In this document: positions 7,448-15,209 of the stretch, one piece after another
How positions within the stretch are numbered: the stretch's first letter is position 1
Layout: the number at the start of each line of letters is the position of its first letter
NCBI GenBank assembly: GCA_964551635.1
Contig: CAZKDZ010000297.1
Location: 1-30,503 of the forward strand
Source: JAAXHE01 sp964551635
GTDB taxonomy: Bacteria; Latescibacterota; UBA2968; GCA-2709665
DNA length: 30,503 nucleotides
Reading direction: 5' to 3'
Translations under genes and position numbers: made by a program
Notes under the pieces: model-generated
What the model saw: only the letters and a program-made list of their open reading frames with translations
Database searches by the model: none
Told to the model about the DNA's origin: nothing

Positions 7448-9856
7448 TTATCTCCGGCGTGGTAGCGAAGCGATCCGAAAAATGCTGTCCCGTTTGATGT
7501 TACGGTCGCCATTCAGATCTTTCACCGTCATGTGCAATGAATAGCGACCCGGGTCCGCCTGTCCCAGATCCAGTTCGACAAAGTCCGAGACCGAGGTTTC
7601 CGTACCCGCCTGTTCGTACCGGACTTCAATGGATTCGCCGTCTTTCCGGATTCTGGGCAGAAACGTCCTGGGGGATCTGTCGCTCGTGGACTTGGATATG
7701 ACCTCGAACGTCACTTCGTATCGGGTGTTCCCGAAGGCGTCTTTTTCGAGATTGTAGACCTCGAAGTATACAAAGACGGACTTGCCCACGTAAAAGGTGC
7801 GGGACGGCGCCGGAAGAATGTCCCAACCCTGACGTACGAATTTTGGACTGGATTCTTCACGTGCTTCCTTTACGTTCTGGGCGATCTGGATATCGCTCAT
7901 CATGAGTTCCTCGCCGCGATAATCGGGCAGTTCCAGCGTCTGCTGATAGACCTGGAGCATGTCCGTCTTTTTTCGCCAGGCCTCCACCGCGAGCTGATAG
8001 ACGCCTGGCGCGGCGGCGATATCTACGCGGTCAAGCGCCAGGAGGCTCCGCCCCAGGTTGGCGTCCGTAACCGGCACGGCGAGGTCGTCACTGCGTTTGT
8101 GAAGTCGGCCTTTGCGGCTGTCGACAAGCGCGACGCGGCGATTGACGACGACGGTCGTATCGATGTCTTCGCGCCTCGCTACATTGTCGATCGGAAGGCC
8201 AATGTTGAGCTGCAGTTCGGTTTTGCCGTCAAGCCCGCGAAAGGAAAGGGCTTCATAGTAATAGTCCAGCGGCTCGAGCGCTTCGAAGGCGTATCGTTCG
8301 GGCTCTTTGCTCGCCACCCTTGTCATCCGTGCCGCGGGGGACATGGCGTTAAGCCTGTTGACCATGTTGCGGAATGGGCCGCCGCGGCTTTGCATGTTGT
8401 ATTCATTGATATCTTCCGGGCCCATGACAGGTTCCGGCGCGTAGTCGAAGTTGCCCGTGTTGAACTCGTCCGTGAAGGCGATTTCAATGCCGCCGTCGAT
8501 GTCTGCGTAGATCCACACCGCCCAGGGTACGGCGGACCAGTCGCCGCTGGAGGTAATGGGTTTGTAGCGTTCCAGGCCGACCGCGGCCTCGTCGATCGTC
8601 TGAATCGGCTTCGAGGATGCGCGGACCTCGGAGTTTCGCCAGGTGTTTTCGGAAGCCTGAGCGGAACGAATGGGGTAGACTGGACCCACGAATGTAAGGG
8701 CAAGGGCTCTGTTTCCATAAAGCTGGTGGGCCATGCGTTCCTGGACGCGCTGGACTTTCAACGGCATCTGCGCATTGAGTTCACGCCAGCTTGACCGGAA
8801 GTCCGGCTCACCGTAGCGAATATAGATCTCTCCCCGCCGGTCATACGGGAATCTCTTCTCGCCGAAAAACGTACGGGCATACCAGACCCGGCGGTAGTGC
8901 TCGGCGCGGCGCATTGCGCCGGCAGACGACTTGAAGGGATCTTTCCGGAGCCAGAAACTGCGCAGGAATGCCTCGCGCGTCTCCGGCGTCGTCGTACGGT
9001 AGGCTCTCACTTCGTGGGAAAGGCCTACCAGCGAAATGTCTTCGAAAAGGGCCTGTTCCTCCGGGTTCAGGCCGTCGATATACTCCGAGAAGGCATCCAG
9101 CGCTCCCTCATAGTCGCGATCGGCCATGAGCGCCTGGGCAACGATAGGCAGGCCTCGGGACCCGCCGAGCCGTTCCGCGATTTCCCGTGCTTTATCGAGT
9201 TCCTTCTGTTTGAGGAGTTCAACCGCGAATTCATAGGCCGCTGTCTGGTCATTGGGGCGCTGTTCGAGATACGCCTTGTAGAACGTAAATGCAGCACGGT
9301 TGTTGTTTTCACGCTGGTAGAGTTTTGCCAGAAACAGATATGGCGCCGCGTAGTTCGGCTCGACCTGAATACTCTTGTCCGCGGCTCGCCTCGCGGCCGT
9401 GGTCTTTCTGGATCGCAGGTAAGCGCGGGCCATCATGTAGTGGGCCTCCGCATACGTGGAATCCAGGTCTACCGCCCGCTGCAGCGGGACGAGAGCGGCC
9501 CGGGGTCTGTTCCGGAGTTCGAGCAGGACCTCGCCCAGGCCGAGATAGGCGCCCGCAAGCGTGCTGTCTCGTGCGACAGCGGCATCGAAGGCAACCTCGG
9601 CGCTGTCCGCCTCCTGCAGCCGCGCGTAGAGATTGCCGATACGGATCAGCATACCGGCAGGATGGGTGCTGGAGGGCAGGGCCGCGTTGAGCATGGAGAC
9701 GACTTCGCGTACGTCTTCCATGCGTTCCGCGGATTGTCCCCGTGCGTAAAGGGAATCCGCGGATGTCGGCGTCAGCGGAAAGACCGCGGACGGCAATAGC
9801 AGAAGCGCTGCGCACATCCAGGCAAAGCGTGTCGGCAGGTTTTCAAAGGAGCGCAT
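7448..9856 (-). CDS. TPR and GWxTD-domain exported protein (802 aa)
   Basis: A large exported protein of the GWxTD family, found mainly in FCB-group bacteria; the biochemical function is not established. Residues 11-33 form a signal peptide. About 35-290 carry TPR-type helical repeats (for example LDSTYAEAHYMMARAYLRS). The GWxTD region spans about 295-355: SFWLRKDPFKSS, then YRRVWYARTFFG, then EIYIRYGEPDFR. The motif that names the family is replaced here by FPYDRRG (336-342), although the flanking residues are conserved. The C-terminal 400 residues are beta-rich and match the usual layout. A ribosome site (AAGGAA, complement at 9861-9866) supports the ATG at 9856. The gene diverges from clc and is probably a single transcript. 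Confidence 0.85.
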   Translation of the reverse strand: MRSFENLPTRFAWMCAALLLLPSAVFPLTPTSADSLYARGQSAERMEDVREVVSMLNAALPSSTHPAGMLIRIGNLYARLQEADSAEVAFDAAVARDSTLAGAYLGLGEVLLELRNRPRAALVPLQRAVDLDSTYAEAHYMMARAYLRSRKTTAARRAADKSIQVEPNYAAPYLFLAKLYQRENNNRAAFTFYKAYLEQRPNDQTAAYEFAVELLKQKELDKAREIAERLGGSRGLPIVAQALMADRDYEGALDAFSEYIDGLNPEEQALFEDISLVGLSHEVRAYRTTTPETREAFLRSFWLRKDPFKSSAGAMRRAEHYRRVWYARTFFGEKRFPYDRRGEIYIRYGEPDFRSSWRELNAQMPLKVQRVQERMAHQLYGNRALALTFVGPVYPIRSAQASENTWRNSEVRASSKPIQTIDEAAVGLERYKPITSSGDWSAVPWAVWIYADIDGGIEIAFTDEFNTGNFDYAPEPVMGPEDINEYNMQSRGGPFRNMVNRLNAMSPAARMTRVASKEPERYAFEALEPLDYYYEALSFRGLDGKTELQLNIGLPIDNVARREDIDTTVVVNRRVALVDSRKGRLHKRSDDLAVPVTDANLGRSLLALDRVDIAAAPGVYQLAVEAWRKKTDMLQVYQQTLELPDYRGEELMMSDIQIAQNVKEAREESSPKFVRQGWDILPAPSRTFYVGKSVFVYFEVYNLEKDAFGNTRYEVTFEVISKSTSDRSPRTFLPRIRKDGESIEVRYEQAGTETSVSDFVELDLGQADPGRYSLHMTVKDLNGDRNIKRDSIFRIASLPRRR

Positions 9857-10010
9857 TGGATTCCTTTCGGTTTCGTTCGGGCCGGAGCCGGAACTGCCTG
9901 CTCGCGGAATGGGCGGTTTGCCGGCGGATAAGCGCGGATTTCCCCCGTTTTACGCCGATTCGGCCGAAATGTTTCATGTTTTCTCATACCCTGGAATATC
10001 CGCTTTCCGC

Positions 10011-10039
10011 TTGACAGTGCTGGTGGCGGAGAGTATACT
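10011..10039 (+). promoter_or_regulatory. Near-consensus sigma-70 promoter upstream of clc
   Basis: TTGACA (10011-10016), a 17-base spacer, and TATACT (10034-10039) form an almost perfect housekeeping promoter. Transcription would begin near 10046, so the whole family B element would be transcribed in the leader of the clc message. Confidence 0.8.
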
Positions 10040-10056
10040 CAGGCGTTGAAATCAGC

Positions 10057-10223
10057 TTAACAGTCCGTTGATAAAGTCGCTCTGCAGGCGAGGCCGAGCC
10101 ATTGTGGCCGAAGACAAGGCGCGCAACCGAGTCCCATCCTGCGATTCGGCGAGGGCGCGCAACGCAGTATTCGACCGCAAGGGCCGGCCGTAGCCCGGAT
10201 GGACTTTTCCAACGGGCTGTTAA
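10057..10223. repeat. MITE-like family B element, complete 167-bp copy
   Basis: The left end (10057-10079) and the reverse complement of the right end (10201-10223) match at 20 of 23 positions, both starting TTAACAG followed by CCGTTG one base later. The interior is GC-rich and contains a ten-base direct repeat GGCGCGCAAC (10118-10127 and 10154-10163). There is no reading frame of substance. A fragment of the same family occurs at 7355-7390. It lies between the clc promoter and start codon. Confidence 0.8.
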
Positions 10224-10262
10224 TTTCCGTCTTACGGCAACTGCAAGAAAAGCGACCCAACG

Positions 10263-12056
10263 GTGGATGTTGATCCCTCGCCATCAGAATCGTCCCCGCT
10301 CAACGCTGCGAAGCGCATTCGTATCCGGATCGCCCGGTTTTTCCCCCGTTTCAACCTCAGCGAACAGACCATCCTGATCAGTCTGGCCATTCTTATCGGC
10401 GTCGGCTGCGGGGCCGGATCCGTGCTGTTCCAGTGGTTGCTCGACGTGGCGCACAGGCTGCTGCTCGTCGATGCGCCGAACTTACTGGGCAGATCCTATC
10501 TGTTTCCCCTCATTCCTGCCATGGGAGGCCTGGCCGCCGGTCTGATCGCTTGTTTCTACGCGGTGGAGGCGCGAGGCCCCGGCGTAGCGGAGGTCATGAA
10601 CGCAATCATCACCAGGCGGGGTGTGATCCGCGCGCGGGTGATGGTTGCCAAGGCGTTCGCTTCCGCATTCACGATCGGATCCGGAGGGTCGGCCGGGAGT
10701 GAGGGTCCCATAATCCAGATCGGGGCCGCATGGGGTTCCACGGTCGGCCGGCTGTTCAGATTCTCCGAAGCGAACCTGAAAACACTGATTGCCTGCGGCG
10801 CTTCTGCCGGAATTTCGGCTATCTTCAACGCGCCCATCGCAGGTGTGCTGTTTTCGCTGGAAATCATCCTGGCAGATTTCACGATTGCCGCCTTTACGCC
10901 CGTGGTCATCTCTTCGGTGATGTCGGCGGTCGTTGCGAAGGCCTATATGGGTGAACGCCAGGTATTCGAGGTTCCGGACTATCAGTTCGTAAACCTCCAC
11001 GAACTCGGTTGGTACGTCATTCTGGCCATTCTCGCGGGTGTCGTCGGCGCCGCCTTCATCAGGCTGCTCTATGCCACCGAAGATCTCTTCAACCGGCGGG
11101 CATTCGGGATGCCCGCGTGGCTGAAGCCGGCCGTCGGCGGCGCGCTGGTCGGTCTTATCGGCCTGGGATGCCCTCCGGCAATGGGCGTGGGCTACGAGAT
11201 CGTCGGGGCCGCGCTCCAAGGGCAGATTCTGCTGCCCATGCTGGGTCTCCTTCTGGGATTGAAGCTGTTGAGCACATCGTTGACTGTTGGTTCGGGCGCC
11301 TCGGGCGGACTTTTCGCGCCATCGCTTTTCATGGGCGCTACGCTCGGCGGCGCTTTCGGCCGCCTCGCACAGACCTGGCTGCCCGGTGTCATCAGCCCCC
11401 CGGGCGCATACGCAGTCGTGGGCATGAGCGCCTTCGTCGCCGCAACGACGCACGCCCCATTGACTTCATCCCTGATAATCGTTGAAATGACCGGAAACTA
11501 CCGTCTCATCCTGCCCTTGATGTTCACCACCGTTCTGGCCGTGGTGATGGCGCGTGTGATCGAGCGTGAGTCCATCTATACGCTGAAGCTCCGGCGCAGG
11601 GGTTTGAATATACATCAGGGACGTGATCTGTCGGTATTGGAAAAACTACCGGTCTCGGGGATCGTACGCCCCGACTTCGACTTTATCAGGGAACACACCC
11701 CGCTGCGCGAGATTGTCGACCTGATCGGCCGCAGCAATCTGCAGGACTTCCCGCTTATGGACGACGGGGGCCGGTTCAAGGGCATGATCTGGTTTCACGA
11801 CATCCGGGAAGTGATGCTTGAATACGATATGCATGCTCTGCTGATCGCCGAAGACGTGATGGGAACGCCGCCGCCCGCCCTGGAGCCCTCAAGTTCGCTG
11901 GCCGATGCTCTCGTTCAGTTTTCAAAGACGGACGCGAATACGCTGCCGGTGTTTCGTTCGGATTCCCGGGAGGAACTCGAAGGGATAATCACCCGATCGG
12001 ACCTGCTGCGCAGTTACGAAAGGGAACTCCTCATCCGGGGCCGGACGGCGGGATAG
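10263..12056 (+). CDS. ClC-family chloride channel/transporter with CBS domains
   Basis: A membrane chloride channel or chloride/proton antiporter with a cytoplasmic regulatory tail. The ion-pathway motifs are present: GPGVAEV in helix D, GSGGSAGSEGP with the gating glutamate at E147 (corresponding to E148 of the E. coli protein), GGLFAP (348-353) and Y439 in SIYTLK near the end of the membrane part. About ten or more hydrophobic helices span residues 35-440. Residues 455-590 form two CBS domains (PVSGIVRPDFDFI onward and EDVMGTPPPALEP onward). The GTG start at 10263 is the first in frame with a weak ribosome site; a start slightly later cannot be excluded. The gene is followed by a hairpin terminator. 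The helix D motif lacks the usual proline. Confidence 0.92.
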   Translation: MDVDPSPSESSPLNAAKRIRIRIARFFPRFNLSEQTILISLAILIGVGCGAGSVLFQWLLDVAHRLLLVDAPNLLGRSYLFPLIPAMGGLAAGLIACFYAVEARGPGVAEVMNAIITRRGVIRARVMVAKAFASAFTIGSGGSAGSEGPIIQIGAAWGSTVGRLFRFSEANLKTLIACGASAGISAIFNAPIAGVLFSLEIILADFTIAAFTPVVISSVMSAVVAKAYMGERQVFEVPDYQFVNLHELGWYVILAILAGVVGAAFIRLLYATEDLFNRRAFGMPAWLKPAVGGALVGLIGLGCPPAMGVGYEIVGAALQGQILLPMLGLLLGLKLLSTSLTVGSGASGGLFAPSLFMGATLGGAFGRLAQTWLPGVISPPGAYAVVGMSAFVAATTHAPLTSSLIIVEMTGNYRLILPLMFTTVLAVVMARVIERESIYTLKLRRRGLNIHQGRDLSVLEKLPVSGIVRPDFDFIREHTPLREIVDLIGRSNLQDFPLMDDGGRFKGMIWFHDIREVMLEYDMHALLIAEDVMGTPPPALEPSSSLADALVQFSKTDANTLPVFRSDSREELEGIITRSDLLRSYERELLIRGRTAG

Positions 12057-12080
12057 ACGGTACCGGTGCTTGCGCCTGGC

Positions 12081-12113
12081 GACGTCCGGTCCCGTATGGA
12101 CGTCTCTGTTTTT
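12081..12113 (+). terminator. Rho-independent terminator after clc
   Basis: GACGTCC (12081-12087) pairs with GGACGTC (12098-12104) over a ten-base loop, followed by TCTGTTTTT. It lies 24 bases after the clc stop codon. Confidence 0.65.
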
Positions 12114-12174
12114 CCCGGTATTCGCAAGCCGTTCCGACATTGGCGTATCCCCCTGTTTTTTTGTGCCTTTTCCC

Positions 12175-12203
12175 TTGACTACGAACAAGCTATGGTTTAT
12201 TTT
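12175..12203 (+). promoter_or_regulatory. Sigma-70 promoter of ptsN
   Basis: TTGACT (12175-12180), 17 bases, then TATTTT (12198-12203). The same two hexamers with the same spacing occur upstream of topA at 15015-15043. It stands about 75 bases ahead of the ptsN start codon. Confidence 0.65.
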
Positions 12204-12277
12204 TCGCTTTGCCGGGCCGCGCTGCGCAGGCACCGGGTATTGACGTTGGTTTGGGGGTGTTCGCGGGAGACGGATTC

Positions 12278-12739
12278 ATGACCCTGATGGAGATTCTTTC
12301 AGGCAGGTCGGTGATCGCCGGGTTGAAGGGCCGGAACAAGCGGGAAATTCTCGAGGAGCTGGTCGATGCCGTAGACAGTGACAAAATTGCCGATCGACGA
12401 AAGGTCCTTGAAGCGGTGCTTCTTCGCGAGGAAATCATGAGCACCGGAATTGGTCATGGCATCGCCATCCCGCATGGCAAATCCGAGTTCGTAAGCGAAC
12501 TGGGCGGCGTACTGGGCATCAAGCGGGAAGGCGTCGACTTCGACGCCCTGGACGACCAGCCAACCTTCATTTTCTTCCTGCTGGTTTCACCAATGGACGT
12601 TTCAGGACCGCACATCAAGGCGTTGGCGCGTATTTCCCGCCTGCTCAAGGGCGAGGCGTTTCGACGGCATCTCATCGAATCGCAAGACAGTGAAGCCCTG
12701 ATCACCTGTATTGAAGAGGAAGAAAAGCTCCATTCCTGA
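12278..12739 (+). CDS. ptsN: PTS EIIA-like nitrogen regulatory protein
   Basis: This is a fructose/mannitol-type EIIA domain protein that accepts phosphate on a histidine and usually acts as a regulator, not a sugar transporter component. The start ATG at 12278 follows GGGAGA; the frame is open to 12209 but without support. The product is 153 residues, normal for PtsN. The active-site histidine is H66 in GHGIAIPHGKS; the neighbouring H60 is the second conserved one. The C-terminal part (VSPMDVSGPHIKALARISRLL) is typical of the family. It has its own promoter and a strong terminator, so it is monocistronic. No HPr or NPr gene is nearby. Confidence 0.9.
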   Translation: MTLMEILSGRSVIAGLKGRNKREILEELVDAVDSDKIADRRKVLEAVLLREEIMSTGIGHGIAIPHGKSEFVSELGGVLGIKREGVDFDALDDQPTFIFFLLVSPMDVSGPHIKALARISRLLKGEAFRRHLIESQDSEALITCIEEEEKLHS

Positions 12740-12762
12740 TGCAACGTATAGGGAAGGACCTC

Positions 12763-12795
12763 AGCCTGCGATCAGTTGAGAAGCAGGCTTTTTTT
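12763..12795 (+). terminator. Rho-independent terminator after ptsN
   Basis: AGCCTGC (12763-12769) pairs with GCAGGCT (12783-12789) over a 13-base loop, and the stem runs straight into a run of seven T residues ending at 12795. It starts 23 bases after the ptsN stop. Confidence 0.88.
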
Positions 12796-12845
12796 GTATG
12801 TGATGAGGATCCAGGGGTTTACGGTCGATTCAGGATCTGATCTTC

Positions 12846-14942
12846 ATGTTCGGATTGTCCTTTTCATCACCCGCAGCACTGCACGGGTTGTGGGCCGCGC
12901 TGCTGCCGCTTGCGATTCACCTGCTGAACCGCAGGCGGGCCGTGACGATTGCATTCAGCAACGTGGCTCTCCTTCAGGCGCTTCAACAGGATCGGATGCG
13001 CCGGTTCAGGTTGAAGCAGGTCCTGGTGCTGATTTTCCGCACGCTGGCCATCGTGTTTCTGGTACTTGGCTTTGCTCAGCCCAGGTTAAGGGGCGTAGAC
13101 GGCGACGGCGCGGTGCGAACGTCTGCGTCGATCCTGCTGGACCGATCGCTGAGCATGAGTTTCAGGGTTCCCGAAGGGACTCTCTTTGACCGCGCACGAA
13201 TTCGGACGAAAGAGATTCTGCAGCTGTTCAATGCACAGGACGATGTACGCCTGTTCCAGGTGGATGACAGGGTCGAAGAGATCGAACCCGGGCGACCCGA
13301 CCGTCTTGCGGCAAGGCTTGAGGTCTTGCGGTTCACGCATCGCGGAACGGATTTTCAACCCGCTCTGATGGCTGCACTCGCGCGCGCTACTCAAACGGAG
13401 ATTCCAAACAGGGAACTCTACGTCGTCTCGGATTTTGCCGCGAACGGCTGGTCCGGGATTTCCGATACGCTCTTTGTGGGAAAGGGCATAAGCATATTTT
13501 GCGTTCCGGTTCGAACTTCTGATCCGGACAATACAGGCATCCGGCATGCGGCTCCCGTTGAAGGGATCCTTGGCGCCGGCAGCGCTTCTACGTTGAGGGT
13601 GTCGCTGACGGTTTACGGCGGCCCCGTCCGGCCTCAGCGGCCGGTACAGGTTTATCTGGACGGACGGCGGGTCGGTCAGCAGGTGATACGCACGGAACCC
13701 GGCGCCTCCCGGCGTCTCCACTTCCGGTTCGTTCCGGAGCGGGGAGGGCAGGTCCCCTTGCGCGTCGAGCTGGGTGACGACGATATGGCGGCGGACAACG
13801 TCTATACGTCGGTCCTGAACGTCCCGGAGCGCGTGAGCGTGCTTCTGATAGCCGAAGACGACGATGAGACCTATTTCGTCGCAAGGGCGCTGGAGGCAGG
13901 GTCGGGGCTCTCTGTTTCGGTGCGATCCGTTCGGCCTGACGAATTGAATGCGGATCTCTTGCACACCACGGACGCGGCCCTGCTGTTCAACGTGTCCCGG
14001 TTGTCCGCCGGCGTTTTGAAGATCCTTGAATATCGAGTGCAAAGCGGAATGGGCCTGATGATTGTTCTGGGCGATCGGGTGGATTTTCGGCATTACAATA
14101 CCGCATTGCTCCCGGTCCTGATTCCCGCGACGCTCGTAGGCGTAGGAGGTTCTCCCGGACAGAGCATCACCTATCACAGGTGGCGTGAAACGCTGCCTGA
14201 CCATGCGGTTTTCAGCGATTTTGGTTCGACCGAAGAACTTCGAAAACCCCGGTTCTACGCGTACTGTCGGATGCGGCTGAGCGGTTCATCGCAGCCGGTT
14301 CTGCTGTTCCGCAACGGCGACACCGCGTTGGCCGAAAACAGCCTCGGCGCAGGTCGCGTGGCATTGTTTGCCGCCGGCCTGAATTCCGACCTGAGCTGGA
14401 CCGACCTGCCTCTCACGGGAATCTTCGTTCCGTTCATACATCGGCTGAGCCGTTATCTGGCGGCGGGTTCTCCCGGCCGGTCCGACTATTTCGTGGGCGA
14501 CAGGGTGTATCGGAACCGGACTGAGGTCCAAGCCCGTGAGGCCCTGCTCAGACCTCCCGAGGGCGAGGCTCGAACGATCTGGCCCGAACAGCGCGGGCCA
14601 CATTCGGTATGGCCGGTCGGCGAGGTGGATATTCCGGGTGTCTGGGAGATTTACGCGCGGGACCGCCTGACGGACCGGTTCGCGGTTCGTATCGATGCCG
14701 GGGAAGGGGATCCCGCACGTGTGTCAACGGATCGGCTTAAAAGGGTGTTTGAGGGGTCCCGTCTGCGCATCGTGGATCCTCAGGTATCTCCGGCGGACGC
14801 GGTCCGGACAGCGCGCGGGGGCCGGGAACTATGGCGATTTGCACTGGGCCTGGCGCTTGTGTTGATGATGGCGGAGGCCGTTCTGGCGCGTTCGGAACGG
14901 CAGGGCAGGCGGATCCAGTCCGGCACCCGGCCACCGTCCTGA
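12846..14942 (+). CDS. BatA-type membrane protein with von Willebrand A domain
   Basis: A membrane-anchored protein of the BatA (aerotolerance regulator N-terminal) family. Its precise role is unknown, though relatives occur with MoxR AAA ATPases. The N-terminus (SPAALHGLWAALLPLAIHLLNRR) gives a first membrane helix, read here as SPAALHGLWAALLPL then AIHLLNRR. A second helix lies near residues 57-78. The VWA domain begins with a complete D-x-S-x-S metal site at D99, S101 and S103. Residues about 330-530 form a glutamine-amidotransferase-like fold (VSVLLIAEDDDETY, LAENSLGAGRVALFAAG). A C-terminal helix lies near 662-680. The 698-residue length agrees with the full-length form. No MoxR or DUF58 gene is adjacent, which is unusual. 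The start has only a weak ribosome site. Confidence 0.87.
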   Translation: MFGLSFSSPAALHGLWAALLPLAIHLLNRRRAVTIAFSNVALLQALQQDRMRRFRLKQVLVLIFRTLAIVFLVLGFAQPRLRGVDGDGAVRTSASILLDRSLSMSFRVPEGTLFDRARIRTKEILQLFNAQDDVRLFQVDDRVEEIEPGRPDRLAARLEVLRFTHRGTDFQPALMAALARATQTEIPNRELYVVSDFAANGWSGISDTLFVGKGISIFCVPVRTSDPDNTGIRHAAPVEGILGAGSASTLRVSLTVYGGPVRPQRPVQVYLDGRRVGQQVIRTEPGASRRLHFRFVPERGGQVPLRVELGDDDMAADNVYTSVLNVPERVSVLLIAEDDDETYFVARALEAGSGLSVSVRSVRPDELNADLLHTTDAALLFNVSRLSAGVLKILEYRVQSGMGLMIVLGDRVDFRHYNTALLPVLIPATLVGVGGSPGQSITYHRWRETLPDHAVFSDFGSTEELRKPRFYAYCRMRLSGSSQPVLLFRNGDTALAENSLGAGRVALFAAGLNSDLSWTDLPLTGIFVPFIHRLSRYLAAGSPGRSDYFVGDRVYRNRTEVQAREALLRPPEGEARTIWPEQRGPHSVWPVGEVDIPGVWEIYARDRLTDRFAVRIDAGEGDPARVSTDRLKRVFEGSRLRIVDPQVSPADAVRTARGGRELWRFALGLALVLMMAEAVLARSERQGRRIQSGTRPPS

Positions 14943-15014
14943 GGAACGCCTGGAGCCGGCAAGGGATATTGTATGATATAAATAAATGTTTTACAATTGT
15001 TTATTAGTTTAGCC

Positions 15015-15043
15015 TTGACTTTTCGCCGGGCCGCTCGTATTTT
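15015..15043 (+). promoter_or_regulatory. Sigma-70 promoter of topA
   Basis: TTGACT (15015-15020), 17 bases, TATTTT (15038-15043), about 165 bases ahead of the start codon. The arrangement is the same as at the ptsN promoter. The intervening leader has no recognised element. Confidence 0.6.
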
Positions 15044-15209
15044 TTGAATCGGACGGGTTGCACGCATCACACGATGCAGGCGCGGAGATCGTCTGGCGAC
15101 GTAATTCAATAGGATCTAATCCTGTTTTTCCGTATCTGACAACCTATGGTAACAGGAGTGAGTCACTCGATGATGTCTTTCGACGTGGCTCGTTCTTTTG
15201 GGAGACAAT

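Larger units (their letters stand above)
9857..10262. other. Divergent intergenic region between the GWxTD gene and clc
   Basis: This region of 406 bases contains, left to right, about 150 bases of leader for the minus-strand GWxTD gene without an obvious promoter, a consensus promoter directed at clc (10011-10039), the family B element (10057-10223), and a 39-base stretch before the clc start with only weak ribosome-site character. No RNA gene was recognised. Confidence 0.65.

Noticed and set aside
9857..10262. Searched for a tRNA or riboswitch in this and the other long intergenic regions
   Set aside because: No cloverleaf or known aptamer pattern was seen; the secondary structure here is explained by the inverted-repeat element.
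10482..11453. 323-codon minus frame across clc
   Set aside because: Shadow of the ClC gene; composition is Arg/Gln/Asp-rich, as expected of a reverse reading of GC-rich codons.
13086..14204. 372-codon minus frame across the BatA-type gene
   Set aside because: Opposite-strand shadow; the plus-strand gene has membrane helices and a complete VWA metal site.
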